A stretch of DNA of 64,000 bases from JBGPHT01 sp041484525 (GTDB taxonomy: Bacteria; Acidobacteriota; Terriglobia; Bryobacterales; Bryobacteraceae), in the NCBI GenBank assembly GCA_041484525.1, contig JBGPHT010000024.1, positions 1-64,000 on the forward strand. Reading direction: 5' to 3'. This document shows, one piece after another, positions 33,969 through 43,283 of the stretch (positions are counted from its first letter, which is position 1; each line of letters begins with the position of its first letter). The position numbers and the translations under genes were made by a program. A model generated the notes under the pieces. That model searched no databases. It had not been told where the DNA came from and saw only the letters and a list, made by a program, of their open reading frames with translations.

Positions 33969-36454
33969 TTATTCGCTGCGCAGCGCGCGCGAAGGATCCA
34001 AGCCGGCCGCGCGGCGTGCCGGAATATAGCTCGCCACCAGCGCCACCGCCGCCAGTATCACAGCGATCGCCGCGTACGTCGATGGATCGCCCGGCTTCAC
34101 TTCGTACAGCATCGTGGCCAGCACGCGCGTGGCAGCCAGCGCGCCGCCGAGACCGATGGCGATTCCCGCCGCCGCCAGCACCGCGCCGCGCCGCACCACC
34201 AGCCGCAGCACGTCCGCCGATCGCGCGCCGAGCGCCATGCGAATCCCGATCTCCCGCACCCGCTGCGTCACCAGGTAGGACATCACGCCATAAATTCCCA
34301 CCGCCGCCAGAATCAGAGCGACCAGCGCGAAAACAGCCAGCAGGATCGCGCTGAACCGCGCCTTCGACGTGGCGTCGCGCACGCGCTCGTCCATGCTCTT
34401 GATGTCGTAAATGGGCAGGTCCTTGTCGAGCGCATGCACCTGCTCCCGAACGGCGCCGGCGAGTGCGGCCGGGTTCCCCTGAGTGCGCGCGTAAATCAGC
34501 AGACTGGCACGCGGCGATTGCAGATAGGAGATGTACACATCGGGCAGGGGCGGCTCGTCCATCTGGCCGTAGCGCACGTCGCCCACGACGCCGATCACCT
34601 CCGCGCGGTCGCCGAATCCGCCTTGCCCCACGCCGATCGGCTTCCCGATCGGACTCTCCGACGGCCAGAAGCGGCGCGCGGCCGTCTCGCCGATCATCAC
34701 CACTTTGGGAGACGCCGGCCGGTCGGCGCTGGTAAATCCGCGGCCGGCGAGCAACGGAATCCTCAAGGTCTTGAAATAATCGGGCGACACGAAATGCACG
34801 CCCACCGTCGGCTCGCTTCCCCGCGGAACCGGCGCGCGGTCGCGGAACCAGATGATGGTGAAATTGCAGCCGCCGGCCAGCGCGTGGCAATTGGCCATGC
34901 CCGCGGACACCACGCCCGGAATCCCGGCGACGCGTGGTTCCAACTGGCTGAAGAACCCCGCCGACGCACCGTTGGCTGCCAGCGCCGGCGGAAGTTCCAC
35001 GCGCACTGTCAGGACGTTCCCGGCGTCGATGCCCGAGCGCGTCGCGATCAGCCGCCCGAAGCTCTTGATCATCAAGCCAGCGCCGGTCAGCAGTACCACC
35101 GCCAGTGCCACCTCCGCCACTATCAGAATGCTCTTGCCGTTGATCAGGCCGCGCGGCCGCGTGCCTCCGCTCTTCAGCGCGTCCGTGACGTCGGCGCGCG
35201 ACCCCTGCCACGCGGGCAGTAAACCGAAAAGCACGCCGGTCACGAGGGCCGCCGCGAAGGTAAAGAGCAGCGCGTGCGAGTCCAGCCGGATCGACCCCAG
35301 CCCCATCACGGTGAGGCCGGAGAGGCGCCGCCCAAACGTGAAGCCGTTGGTCGAGCCCGGGTTGACGGCAGCCAGCGCCTGCACGCCGAGGTACGCCAGA
35401 GCCAGGCTGGCGGCCCCGCCGAGCACACCCAGCAGAACGCTTTCAGTTAGCAACTGCCTTACCAGACGCCACCGGTTGGCGCCCACGGCCAGTCGAATCG
35501 CGATCTCCCGCCGGCGGGCCGTGCCGCGCGCCAGCAGCAGGTTGGCGATGTTCACGCACGCAATCAGGAGCACGAAGCTGACCGCTCCGAACAGCACCAG
35601 CACCGACTTGCGCATTGCGGGGTCGAGCCGCGTTTCCTCGAGCGTACGCGCCTTGGCGCCCCACCCGCGGAATACGGTGTCTGGGTGCGCGTCGTCGATC
35701 TGTGGACCTAGCAGCGCCACCGCGTTCGCGGCCTGCTCCACGCTGACACCCGGCTTACGCCGCGCCACCATGCTCCAGGAGTGCGACCACCGTTGGCTGA
35801 GGTTGTTGGCGGTCATAATGTGCACCGGCGTCCAAACGTCGGCCGGACCGGTCAATCCCTGGAAGCCGGCCGGCAGCACGCCCACGATCGTGTAGTTTCG
35901 CAAGTCGAGACTGATCGTCTTCCCTTCGATCTTCGGATCGGAACCGTACCGCCGCTCCCAAAGCCCGTGGCTGATCACCGCTACGAAATCCCGCTCTGCA
36001 ACCGAATCCTCCGAAGGCAGGAATGTGCGGCCCACTTCGGCGCGGATGCCAAGCACCGGGAAATAACCCGCGCCGGCCATCTCGCCGCGCAGGCGCTCAG
36101 GCTGGTCGGTCCCGGTGAGGTTCACGGTTGTCGGGCTGTACAGCGCCGTATCCTGAAAGACCTGCTGGAGTTGGCGGAAGGTCTCATACTTGGGATACGA
36201 CCACACCATGTCGTCGGGCTGTTGCGGACCGCGCCTGTTAGCGATCATCTTAGCCGGGAGCGCGAGCGAGACTTTCATCAGCCCGGCAGGATCGCGGAAC
36301 GGCAGGACGCGAAGCAGCGTGGCGTCCACCAGGCTGTAGATGGCGGTGTTGGCGCCGATCCCTACCGCGAGAGTGAATACCGCGATAGCAGTAAAAGCGG
36401 TTGCCGCGCCAGGGTGCGAGCGGCGAAGCGCAGGTCCTGCAGCATGGTTTCCAT
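33969..36454 (-). pseudogene. ADOP/MacB-type ABC transporter permease, N-terminal frameshift
   Basis: The expected start is METMLQDLRFAARTLARQP at 36454, preceded by an ideal GGGGAGGTG ribosome-binding site. After 18-19 codons that frame is lost, and the rest of the protein (FTAIAVFTLAVGIGANTAIY onward) continues in another frame. One missing base around 36397-36402 would restore RQPxFTAIAVF, the usual family sequence. The body is about 810 residues with two MacB periplasmic-like regions and two FtsX-type membrane parts (SFVLLIACVNIANLLLARG; IYGVMSYLVTQRVREIGIRMALG), as in acidobacterial duplicated orphan permeases. No ATPase gene is adjacent. Translation could start at another codon in the second frame, so function is not excluded. 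Confidence 0.8.
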
Positions 36455-36586
36455 CAGCACACCTCCCCGTTTGGACGGCCCAGGGCAGCGCCTGGTTGGT
36501 TTTATTAGACACCAATCCTTTTTGCCGGTGCCACCCTACTCGAACGGCTGGTGTGCCGCCGCCTCCTTCTGCGCCATGCTTAGAGC

Positions 36587-37462
36587 ATGGCAAATGAATT
36601 AGCCTCTTTATCTAACGAACTCGCCGCCGTAGTGGATCGCGCCGGCCGTTCCGTGGTCGCGGTGCACGCCCGGCCGCGCTTCTCCTCGAGCGGCGTCTTC
36701 TGGCGTCCCGGAATCGTCGTTACGGCGGAGCACACGATCCGCCGCGAGGAGGAGATCACCGTCACTCTGCCCGACGGCAGTGCCGCGCCCGCTGCTCTCG
36801 CCGGCAGCGACGCGGGCACGGACATCGCGGTGCTGAAGGTCGAGGGCGGCGTGCCCGGACCGATCGGCCAATCGGCGCCGGCGGCCGGCAATCTCGCGCT
36901 CTCGATCGGCCGTTCGCAGGATTCGGGCGTGAATGCCACGCTCGGTATTGTCAGCGCCGTCAGCGGTTCGTGGCGGACGTGGCGCGGCGGGCGGCTCGAC
37001 CATTACATCCGCCTCGATCTCACGCTCTATCCCGGCTCTTCGGGCGGCGCCGTGGTCAATGTGGCGGGTGAGACCATCGGGATCGCCACCTCGGCGCTGT
37101 CGCGCATCGCGGGAGTGGCGATTCCCGCCGCGACCATCAACCGCGTAGTGGACGAAATCCTCAAGCGCGGGAGCGTTTCGCGCGGCTACCTCGGCGTGGG
37201 TCTGCAACCGGTCGAGCTTCCCGATCATCACAAAGGTCTGATCGTTTTGTCGCTCGAAGCGGGCGGGCCGGCGTCCAAGGCGGGCGTGCTCATCGGGGAC
37301 ATTCTGATTTCGCTCGGCGGCACCGCCGTCGACGACACGGACGATATCCAGAGCGTGCTCGAAGGCCATGCTGTTGGCCAGGCGATCGAGGCAGCGGTGT
37401 TGCGCGGCGGCGAAGCGCGGGCCATCTCGATCGCGATCGGGGAGCGGCCCCGGAGGGACTGA
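36587..37462 (+). CDS. HtrA-like trypsin-type protease with PDZ domain
   Basis: A 291-residue protein without an obvious signal peptide. The trypsin-like domain has His49 (VVTAEHTI), Asp79 (GTDIAVLK) and Ser152 (YPGSSGGAVV). A PDZ domain follows at about 200-285 (RGYLGVGLQPVELPDH, GGPASKAGVLIGDILISLGG). DegP/HtrA members degrade or chaperone misfolded proteins; this one seems cytoplasmic unless a non-classical route exports it. It is the first gene of a three-gene unit, 1 bp before the next start. Confidence 0.88.
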   Translation: MANELASLSNELAAVVDRAGRSVVAVHARPRFSSSGVFWRPGIVVTAEHTIRREEEITVTLPDGSAAPAALAGSDAGTDIAVLKVEGGVPGPIGQSAPAAGNLALSIGRSQDSGVNATLGIVSAVSGSWRTWRGGRLDHYIRLDLTLYPGSSGGAVVNVAGETIGIATSALSRIAGVAIPAATINRVVDEILKRGSVSRGYLGVGLQPVELPDHHKGLIVLSLEAGGPASKAGVLIGDILISLGGTAVDDTDDIQSVLEGHAVGQAIEAAVLRGGEARAISIAIGERPRRD

Positions 37463-37463
37463 C

Positions 37464-38234
37464 ATGCGTGGATTCGGAGAAATCGCGGAGCGCCTGAGGC
37501 GCTCGACCGTGCAGGTTTTTTCGAAGGGAGAACGCGGCGGAGGCTCGGGCGTAGTGTGGTCCGCGGACGGCGTGGTGGTCACCAACGCCCACGTGGCGCG
37601 CTCGAGCCAGCTCGAGGTCGAGCTGTGGGACGGCCGCCGCATGGAAGCCCGCGTCGAGTCGCGCGATCCGCGCCGCGACCTGGCGGTGGTGCGGGTTTCG
37701 TCATCCGGGCTCGAAGCGGCGACGCCCGGCGATTCGGATGCCGCGCGTCCCGGCGAGCTAGTCATCGCAGTCGGGAGCCCGCTCGGTTTCGCCGGCGCGC
37801 TTTCGACCGGCGTGGTGCACTCCAACGGCCGGCGCTGGATCGCGGCCGATGTGCGCCTGGCGCCGGGCAATTCCGGCGGACCGCTGGCCAACGCGCAGGG
37901 ACACACCATCGGCATCAACACCGCCATCGTGAACGGGCTCGGCCTGGCCGTGCCTTCTAACGCCGCCGCCGATTTTCTGCGGCGCGGTCCGCGCCCCTCG
38001 CTGGGTGTCACGCTGCGCCCGGTTCCGCATGGGCTGCTGCTACTCGATGTGGACCCGCAGGGCGCCGCCGCGGCTGCCTCGCTGCGCGCCGGCGACATTC
38101 TGCTGATCTCGTTCGACGCGCTCGAAGAGGTGCTCGATTCCGGCCGCGACGTGCTCCGGCTGCAGTTCCTGCGCGACGGCAACCGCGTCCGCGAAGTCTA
38201 CGTGCGGCTGAATGCCCGCGCGGAGGCGGCATGA
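37464..38234 (+). CDS. Second HtrA-like trypsin-type protease
   Basis: A 256-residue protein with His43 (VTNAHVARS), Asp72 (RRDLAVVRV) and Ser137 (LAPGNSGGPLANAQG), a complete triad. A reduced PDZ-like tail at about 180-250 follows (RPSLGVTLRPVPHGLLLLDV, ASLRAGDILLISFD). It lacks a signal peptide. It follows the first protease by one base and overlaps the regulator gene by ATGA (38231-38234). The two proteases are divergent in sequence, so they are probably functionally distinct subunits or an enzyme pair, not a recent duplication. Confidence 0.88.
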   Translation: MRGFGEIAERLRRSTVQVFSKGERGGGSGVVWSADGVVVTNAHVARSSQLEVELWDGRRMEARVESRDPRRDLAVVRVSSSGLEAATPGDSDAARPGELVIAVGSPLGFAGALSTGVVHSNGRRWIAADVRLAPGNSGGPLANAQGHTIGINTAIVNGLGLAVPSNAAADFLRRGPRPSLGVTLRPVPHGLLLLDVDPQGAAAAASLRAGDILLISFDALEEVLDSGRDVLRLQFLRDGNRVREVYVRLNARAEAA

Positions 38235-38818
38235 TCCGGCTGCTGATCGCGGCCCCGTCCGCGGTCACTCGCGCCGGGTTGGAGGCTCTCGTGGCCTCCA
38301 GCCCCGGCGTGGAACTGGTGGGCTCTTATCCGGACCTCGCCGCCGTCGAAGACCTGCATCCTGACGTGGTGCTGGCCGCCGTTCCCCAATCCGAACTCGT
38401 GCCGGCATCCGCCATCGTGCTGCTCACCGGCGACGAGCAGCCTCCGTGGACCGCCGACGCTTTCCGCACGGGTGTGCGCGCCCTGCTGCCGCGCGACGCC
38501 ACGGCGGCCGCGATCCTGGCGGCAGTGGAGGCGGCGGCGAGCGGCCTGGCCGTGCTCGATCCACGCGATCTGGAAGGGCTGCTGGCTTCGGCCGCGCCCG
38601 CCCCGTTGCTCGGAGATCCGCCCGCGATCACCGCGCGTGAACTCGAGGTACTGCGCATGATGGCCGAGGGTGCGGCCAACAAGACCATCGCGTGGAAGCT
38701 TGGAATTTCCGAGCATACGGTGAAGTTTCACGTGGCGTCGATCCTGACGAAGCTGAACGCGGGCAGCCGGACGGAAGCCGTGACGCTTGGAATTCGCCGC
38801 GGCTTGATCATGATCTGA
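38231..38818 (+). CDS. LuxR/NarL-type regulator with a non-phosphorylatable pseudo-receiver
   Basis: A 195-residue protein. Residues 1-120 have the receiver pattern, but the acidic pair of strand 1 is Ala-Pro (LLIAAPSAVTRAGLEALV) and the phosphoacceptor position is Ala (PDVVLAAVP where families have LLDxxMP). Residues about 132-190 form an intact LuxR-type helix-turn-helix (ITARELEVLRMMAEGAANKT with IAWKLGISEHTVKFHVASIL). It should bind DNA independently of a kinase, perhaps sensing a ligand or protein. The ATGA overlap with the protease gene suggests the three products form one response. Confidence 0.85.
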   Translation: MIRLLIAAPSAVTRAGLEALVASSPGVELVGSYPDLAAVEDLHPDVVLAAVPQSELVPASAIVLLTGDEQPPWTADAFRTGVRALLPRDATAAAILAAVEAAASGLAVLDPRDLEGLLASAAPAPLLGDPPAITARELEVLRMMAEGAANKTIAWKLGISEHTVKFHVASILTKLNAGSRTEAVTLGIRRGLIMI

Positions 38819-38960
38819 GCCATTACAGCATCACGCGATTTATATTCCCCTGGATTTCAGCCGCTTGCAGACGTGCGCTACTAACCTGCGAATAGAGTGC
38901 TGCTAGTTTCAAGGCAGGGAAACGCTGCCGCGCGTCGCAGAAGACCGGAGTTACATTCCC

Positions 38961-39509
38961 ATGATCGTCGATCTCAATCTCAAGGCCGATCTCAATATCC
39001 ACGTCTACTCGCATGAAGGCCGCGGGCGGGCCGACACTCAACAAGACCGGATCGAAGAGTTGCTGCGAACGGTCCTAACCAACACGGAGAAAATCACTAT
39101 GACGGAACAGGAATTTGGCGCGGTACTTCAGAAGGTGGATCTCGCGACTACCCACATCGGTGAAAACACCACTGCCATTGCAGGGACAGTGGATTCGATG
39201 GCAACGTTGGAGGCATCCAACGGCCAGATCCTCGAGACGATCAGTTCGGAGATCGACACGCTGCTGGCCAATAACCCCGGGATTTCGCAGAGCCTGTCGG
39301 ATGCGGTGACGGCTATTCAGGCGAAGGTGGACAATGCGAAGGCGGCGTCCGACACCTTGAAGATGGCCTCGGATGCGGTCAAGGCGCAACTCGACGCGCA
39401 AGTGCCGGCGTTGCAGGCGATCGCCACTAAAGGCGCCGGAAGTCCGGTTCCAGTTCCTCCGTCCCCTTCACCCAATCTGCCGCTGGTGCTCACACTCTCT
39501 AGCCTCTAA
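38961..39509 (+). CDS. Hypothetical coiled-coil-rich protein
   Basis: A 182-residue protein of unknown family. The start MIVDLNLKADLNIHVYSHEG is beta-like. It continues with a long Ala/Thr/Asp-rich helical region with heptad character (about residues 50-155: KVDLATTHIGENTTAIAGTV, KVDNAKAASDTLKMASDAV) and a short Pro/Ser-rich tail. Such coiled coils are common in surface or structural proteins, but no membrane or secretion signal is visible. It stands alone with a weak GTTACATTCCC spacing ahead of the ATG. Confidence 0.55.
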   Translation: MIVDLNLKADLNIHVYSHEGRGRADTQQDRIEELLRTVLTNTEKITMTEQEFGAVLQKVDLATTHIGENTTAIAGTVDSMATLEASNGQILETISSEIDTLLANNPGISQSLSDAVTAIQAKVDNAKAASDTLKMASDAVKAQLDAQVPALQAIATKGAGSPVPVPPSPSPNLPLVLTLSSL

Positions 39510-39557
39510 ACTGTTCGAACGCCCGGGAGCTCGGACAGCCAGGCTTCCGGAGCGATC

Positions 39558-40202
39558 CTACAGATTGAATGAAAATCCGCCGGTGATCTCGAGCATATTC
39601 AATCGCCCCTTTTGGTTCGGGAAATCGAATGGCTTGGACGTGTTGTAATACCGCACGTCGAAGCGGATGCCCCACATCGAACTCACGCGCGCCTTTATTC
39701 CGCCGCCGTAGTTGATTCCGAACTTAGTGGTCTGGTTGCCGTAGGACGCCGAAGCGCCGGGCGGAAAGAAGCTGCTGAATCCAACGCCCCCCGCGGCGAA
39801 CGGACGGACGTGCGATCCCTCAGGCGTCGCATACACCAGGACATCTCCAAACCCCTGTTGAATCGGCACGCTGATGGTCGACGCCGTGGTGGCAGCCGTA
39901 GCCTGGCCGGGAAGTCCGATGGTAGTACCCGTCGATGCCGGCACGCCGATCGAGGTGTGGTTGTAGGCGTACCCAAACTCGTAGCCGAAGAACCGGTACG
40001 GATTGATGGCCATCCGCACTGCCAGCCGGAAGCCGTCCTTCATCTGGTATTGAGCATCGGCGGGATCGTTGCTCACCGTTCCCAGGTTCTTCGAATTGCC
40101 CGTGAAGATGGATTGTCCTCCGCTCACCGCGACTTCAAAATTCTGTCCGAAGGCAAAAGAAGAACAAACTAGAAGAGCAATAACTCCCAGGGAGAGACGC
40201 AT
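39558..40202 (-). CDS. Outer-membrane beta-barrel protein (OmpA-like barrel)
   Basis: A 214-residue protein with a signal peptide (ending near SSFAFG-QN) and about eight amphipathic strands (FEVAVSGGQSIFTGN, YRFFGYEFGYAYNHT, HVRPFAAGGVGFSSFFP, FGINYGGGIKARVSSMWGIR), with a terminal Leu preceded by aromatic residues (GGFSFNL). No periplasmic OmpA-C domain follows. The ATG after two GTG codons was chosen because GGTGGTG precedes it. Typical of small adhesion-like or structural barrels; function unknown. Confidence 0.7.
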   Translation of the reverse strand: MRLSLGVIALLVCSSFAFGQNFEVAVSGGQSIFTGNSKNLGTVSNDPADAQYQMKDGFRLAVRMAINPYRFFGYEFGYAYNHTSIGVPASTGTTIGLPGQATAATTASTISVPIQQGFGDVLVYATPEGSHVRPFAAGGVGFSSFFPPGASASYGNQTTKFGINYGGGIKARVSSMWGIRFDVRYYNTSKPFDFPNQKGRLNMLEITGGFSFNL

Positions 40203-40224
40203 CACCACCAGTGTACACCGGCCC

Positions 40225-40497
40225 TCAGCCGGCGAACTTATCGCGGCATTCTTTGGAGCAAAAGTGGATCGTTTCGCCTTTCACGTTGCGCGTGACGCTG
40301 GCAGTGGTCGAGACGTAAGTGCCGCACACAGGGTCCTTCTTCAGCTCCCCGCCCGGCGGCACCGAGGGCGCGCGCTTGGTGTTTTGCGGAACGCCGCTGT
40401 TTCCGCGGAATCCACCGAAGATGGATTTCAGGATACTCCGCAGCAACAGCAGCACCAGCAAGGGAAGAAGAACTTCGAGGATGAGAAACCGGAGCAT
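40225..40497 (-). CDS. Membrane-anchored YHS/TRASH-like metal-binding protein
   Basis: A 90-residue protein with one N-terminal transmembrane helix (LILEVLLPLLVLLLLRSI) and a C-terminal YHS-type motif (KKDPVCGTYVSTTASVTRNV, then IHFCSKECRDKF). The four-cysteine pattern C-C-C resembles domains that bind heavy metals or act next to metal transporters. It lies between the barrel gene and the TPR gene on the same strand. A metal-sensing or sulfur-handling role is inferred from family only. Confidence 0.75.
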   Translation of the reverse strand: MLRFLILEVLLPLLVLLLLRSILKSIFGGFRGNSGVPQNTKRAPSVPPGGELKKDPVCGTYVSTTASVTRNVKGETIHFCSKECRDKFAG

Positions 40498-40539
40498 GAG
40501 AGGGGGGCGGCAACACGCGTTCCCGCCCCTGAGGCAAGC

Positions 40540-41706
40540 TTACTTCTTTTTCTTGGCGGCGTCTTTCTTGGCGTTGGGATTCTGGAACTTGGTCTCAAGC
40601 GTCGAGCCCAGCGTTGTCAGCATGTCTTTGGCCTGCTGGGAGTAGGTGCCGGCCGGCTGCAACTCGAGGTACTTCTGGAAGGACTCGATGGTGCCCGGCG
40701 CCGGCGTGACCTTGCCGGTGGCCTGGTCGAAGTTGGCCTTGCTCATCAGCGTCACGCCGTACTGATAATACGCATCGGCGTAGTTAGGATCGATCTCGAT
40801 CGCCTTCTTGAACGCGTCTGTGGCCGCCTCCCCCTGGTTGGCGTTGGTGAGCAACGCGCCCAGGTTGTAATAGTATTTTCCGGCGTTGCTGGGATCGAGC
40901 TCGGCCGCCTTCTTCATCTCCGCCTGCGCTTCGGGATACTTGTGCGACGCCGCCAGCGCGCGGCCGAAGTTATTGTGCAGCGCGGCATCGTCCGGTTTCA
41001 GCGCGATGGCTTTGCCGTACGACTCCTGCGCCTTGGCCGTAATCTGATCGAACTCCGGTCCCGTCTTGCCCTGCGCCTGCCCCATTAACGATTCACCGAG
41101 CTGCGCCCAGACCGCCATTTGATCCGGTCCGGCTTCGCCCGCTTTGGTGAATGCGGCGACGGCCTCGTCGTACTTCTTCTCGTTGAGCGCGGTCATTCCG
41201 GCATTGAAGGCTTCGTTCAGCGCGCTGTTCTTCTTCATCTGCTCTTCGCGCTGCTTCATCGCCTTATCGAGCTTTTCCTTCTCCTCCTTGCTCATGCCGC
41301 GTTCGAGTTCTTTTGGAATCGTGCCCGTCTGCGCCGCCGTGTTGATGGCCGCCTGTTGCTGCGCCATCGCGGCAACCTTCTTGCGCAGATCGAAATCGAC
41401 GGGCGCAACCATCCCGCTGGTGCGGACGTTGTTGACCTTGTCGACGGGCTTGCCGTCCACCGAACACGTAATGGTGAAGGTCGCGCCGAGCGGCAGACCG
41501 GCATGCAGCCAATGGCCCTTCTTGTCGCTCTTGGTCGTGTAGTGCGCCTTAATGTCGGTGCGGTCGAGCGTGATGATGGCGTCCTTTAATGGTTTGCCGT
41601 CCTCGCCGATCACATTGCCTTCTACAGTGATGACCTGGCCGAACGAAACCAGCGCGGAAAAGGCGAGTCCGGCGACTGCCAGCGCCAGATTGCGGAACTT
41701 CAACAT
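40540..41706 (-). CDS. Secreted TPR protein with carboxypeptidase-regulatory-like N-terminus
   Basis: A 388-residue protein. The signal peptide (MLKFRNLALAVAGLAFSALV) is followed by a CarboxypepD-regulatory-like sandwich at about 25-105 (VEGNVIGEDGKPLKDAIITL, HAGLPLGATFTITC). A charged linker follows (AQQQAAINTAAQTG, EKEKLDKAMKQREEQMKKN) and then TPR units (ALNEKKYDEAVAAFTKA, DDAALHNNFGRALAAS, NPNYADAYYQYGVTL-like). It ends in a lysine-rich KKDAAKKKK tail. The ATG at 41706 has GGGAGG 5-7 bases ahead. It is probably a periplasmic scaffold. Confidence 0.8.
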   Translation of the reverse strand: MLKFRNLALAVAGLAFSALVSFGQVITVEGNVIGEDGKPLKDAIITLDRTDIKAHYTTKSDKKGHWLHAGLPLGATFTITCSVDGKPVDKVNNVRTSGMVAPVDFDLRKKVAAMAQQQAAINTAAQTGTIPKELERGMSKEEKEKLDKAMKQREEQMKKNSALNEAFNAGMTALNEKKYDEAVAAFTKAGEAGPDQMAVWAQLGESLMGQAQGKTGPEFDQITAKAQESYGKAIALKPDDAALHNNFGRALAASHKYPEAQAEMKKAAELDPSNAGKYYYNLGALLTNANQGEAATDAFKKAIEIDPNYADAYYQYGVTLMSKANFDQATGKVTPAPGTIESFQKYLELQPAGTYSQQAKDMLTTLGSTLETKFQNPNAKKDAAKKKK

Positions 41707-41779
41707 AGAACCTCCCAAACTGAGAATATAGCGTAGATTAAATCCCAGTATACATCTCTGTTCTTTGTGCCCGCCGTGC

Positions 41780-42262
41780 CTATTCTTCGAACAAACCGAT
41801 CTGCTCTTCGGGCGTCGCTTTCGGTTTTCGGCGCTTCAACGGGCTCCCCACCACACCCAGGACTGCCACCGCGCGCAAGGCCATGCGCGGCACGAATACC
41901 CGCTGCTGGTTGCTGTACGGGTCGGGCGGGATCACCGTGAAACCGTGGTACTCCACTTGTAAGAGGTTGTTAGGCAGCACGCCCTCCATCACATCGCCAT
42001 CGCGGAATTGGAGCCGGACCCACAGCCCTTCCATTTTGGGCCGGGTGTTGAACAGGCGCCGTTCGGGCTCGGGGCCGGCGTCGAAATCCCGCACGAAGGC
42101 GATGCTTTTGATCTCGTCGTAGGTGACGATGGCCACGTTGCCTTGCGCGGAAAGCAGCTCTACGCCCGTAGGCTGTAGATACGAAACGGGATTGACATAT
42201 CCCGCCAGCGATTCCTTCTCGAATCGCCGGATCACTGCCTTCTTGGTGGTGGAGGCGGCCAA
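41780..42262 (-). CDS. Conserved hypothetical protein, 160 residues
   Basis: It starts at a TTG with GGGGAG six bases upstream. The sequence is soluble and beta-rich: KKAVIRRFEKESLAGYVNPV, GVELLSAQGNVAIVTYDEIK, IAFVRDFDAG, then WVRLQFRDGDVMEGVLPNNL. A charged tail closes it (RRKPKATPEEQIGLFEE). A related family seems frequent in Acidobacteriota, sometimes next to PilZ genes, but I cannot assign a function. It is divergent from the xerD-like gene, with a small palindrome between them. Confidence 0.6.
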   Translation of the reverse strand: MAASTTKKAVIRRFEKESLAGYVNPVSYLQPTGVELLSAQGNVAIVTYDEIKSIAFVRDFDAGPEPERRLFNTRPKMEGLWVRLQFRDGDVMEGVLPNNLLQVEYHGFTVIPPDPYSNQQRVFVPRMALRAVAVLGVVGSPLKRRKPKATPEEQIGLFEE

Positions 42263-42286
42263 AACTTCTCCCCTTTTTCGCTAACT

Positions 42287-42299
42287 ATGTTTCAAACAT
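42287..42299. promoter_or_regulatory. 13-bp palindrome between divergent genes
   Basis: ATGTTT-C-AAACAT lies 25 bp upstream of the TTG start of the minus-strand gene and 28 bp upstream of the recombinase ATG. The position fits an operator controlling one or both genes; no factor is known. Confidence 0.3.
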
Positions 42300-42326
42300 T
42301 TAGGGGCTTATTGTATCATTGGCACG

Positions 42327-43235
42327 ATGCCCGGTGCGTCAACGGCGGATTCGGCACAGCTTCCCCACCAGGTGGCGCTGTTCCTGAACTTCTGCCGGTT
42401 GGAGAAAGGCCTTTCGGCGAACTCCTTGGCGGCTTATACTCTTGATTTGTCGAGGTTTAATGCCTTCCAGAAGGACTCCGCCACGGTTCCCGGAACGGAA
42501 GAGCTGCGCCATTATCTCGATCATTTATACTCATCCGGCCTGGGAGCGCGGTCCATCGCCCGGCACCTCACCACGCTGCGGAACTTCTACGGGTTCCTGC
42601 TGCGAGAGGGGCAGATCGAGCGCGATCCGACCGAATTCCTACGCACGCCCCGGCAGTGGCAGAAGATCCCTAAGTTCCTGAATCTGGAAGAGATCGAGAA
42701 GCTCATCCAGACCCCCGACACCACTCGGCCGACGGGTCTCAGGGACCGCGGGATGCTCGAACTGCTGTACGCCACCGGACTGCGGGTGTCGGAACTTTGC
42801 CGGCTCGGTCTGTCCGATCTCAACCTGGACATGGGCGTCCTGCGAACCACCGGCAAGGGCAACAAGCAGCGCCTGGTACCGGTGGGGCAGTCGGCGCTCC
42901 GGGCTGTCGAAGATTACCTGCGGGACGGCCGTGGCGGGCTCCTCAAGGGGCGTGCCAGCCGGTATCTCTTCATCACCGCACGCGGAGGGTGCCTGACGCG
43001 GCAGGCGTTCTGGAAGCTGCTGGCCGGATACGGCAGAAAGGCCGGCATTTTTCAGGGGCTGACTCCCCACGTGCTCCGTCACAGCTTCGCCACTCATCTG
43101 CTGGAGGGCGGCGCCGACCTGCGCAGCGTACAGGTCATGCTGGGGCACGCCGATATTTCGACCACCCAGATTTATACCCACGTCATGCGGTCGAGATTGC
43201 GGGACACGGTTTCGAAACACCACCCCCGAGCCTGA
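42327..43235 (+). CDS. xerD: Tyrosine recombinase XerD/XerC-like
   Basis: A 302-residue site-specific recombinase. An N-terminal SAM-like DNA-binding domain (about 12-95: FLNFCRLEKGLSANSLAAYT) precedes the catalytic domain. All active residues are present: Arg153 (GLRVSELCRL), Lys177/180 (TTGKGNKQR), His248 and Arg251 (TPHVLRHSFATHLL), His274 (LGHADISTT) and the nucleophile Tyr283 (QIYTHV). Length and core match XerD, which resolves chromosome dimers, and the chromosomal neighbourhood of CCA transferase fits a housekeeping gene more than a phage integrase. Confidence 0.9.
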   Translation: MPGASTADSAQLPHQVALFLNFCRLEKGLSANSLAAYTLDLSRFNAFQKDSATVPGTEELRHYLDHLYSSGLGARSIARHLTTLRNFYGFLLREGQIERDPTEFLRTPRQWQKIPKFLNLEEIEKLIQTPDTTRPTGLRDRGMLELLYATGLRVSELCRLGLSDLNLDMGVLRTTGKGNKQRLVPVGQSALRAVEDYLRDGRGGLLKGRASRYLFITARGGCLTRQAFWKLLAGYGRKAGIFQGLTPHVLRHSFATHLLEGGADLRSVQVMLGHADISTTQIYTHVMRSRLRDTVSKHHPRA

Positions 43236-43283
43236 CCGGCGCACCTGTCGTCAGGCGGTTGTTACGAGTCGAGAACGCTTCGA

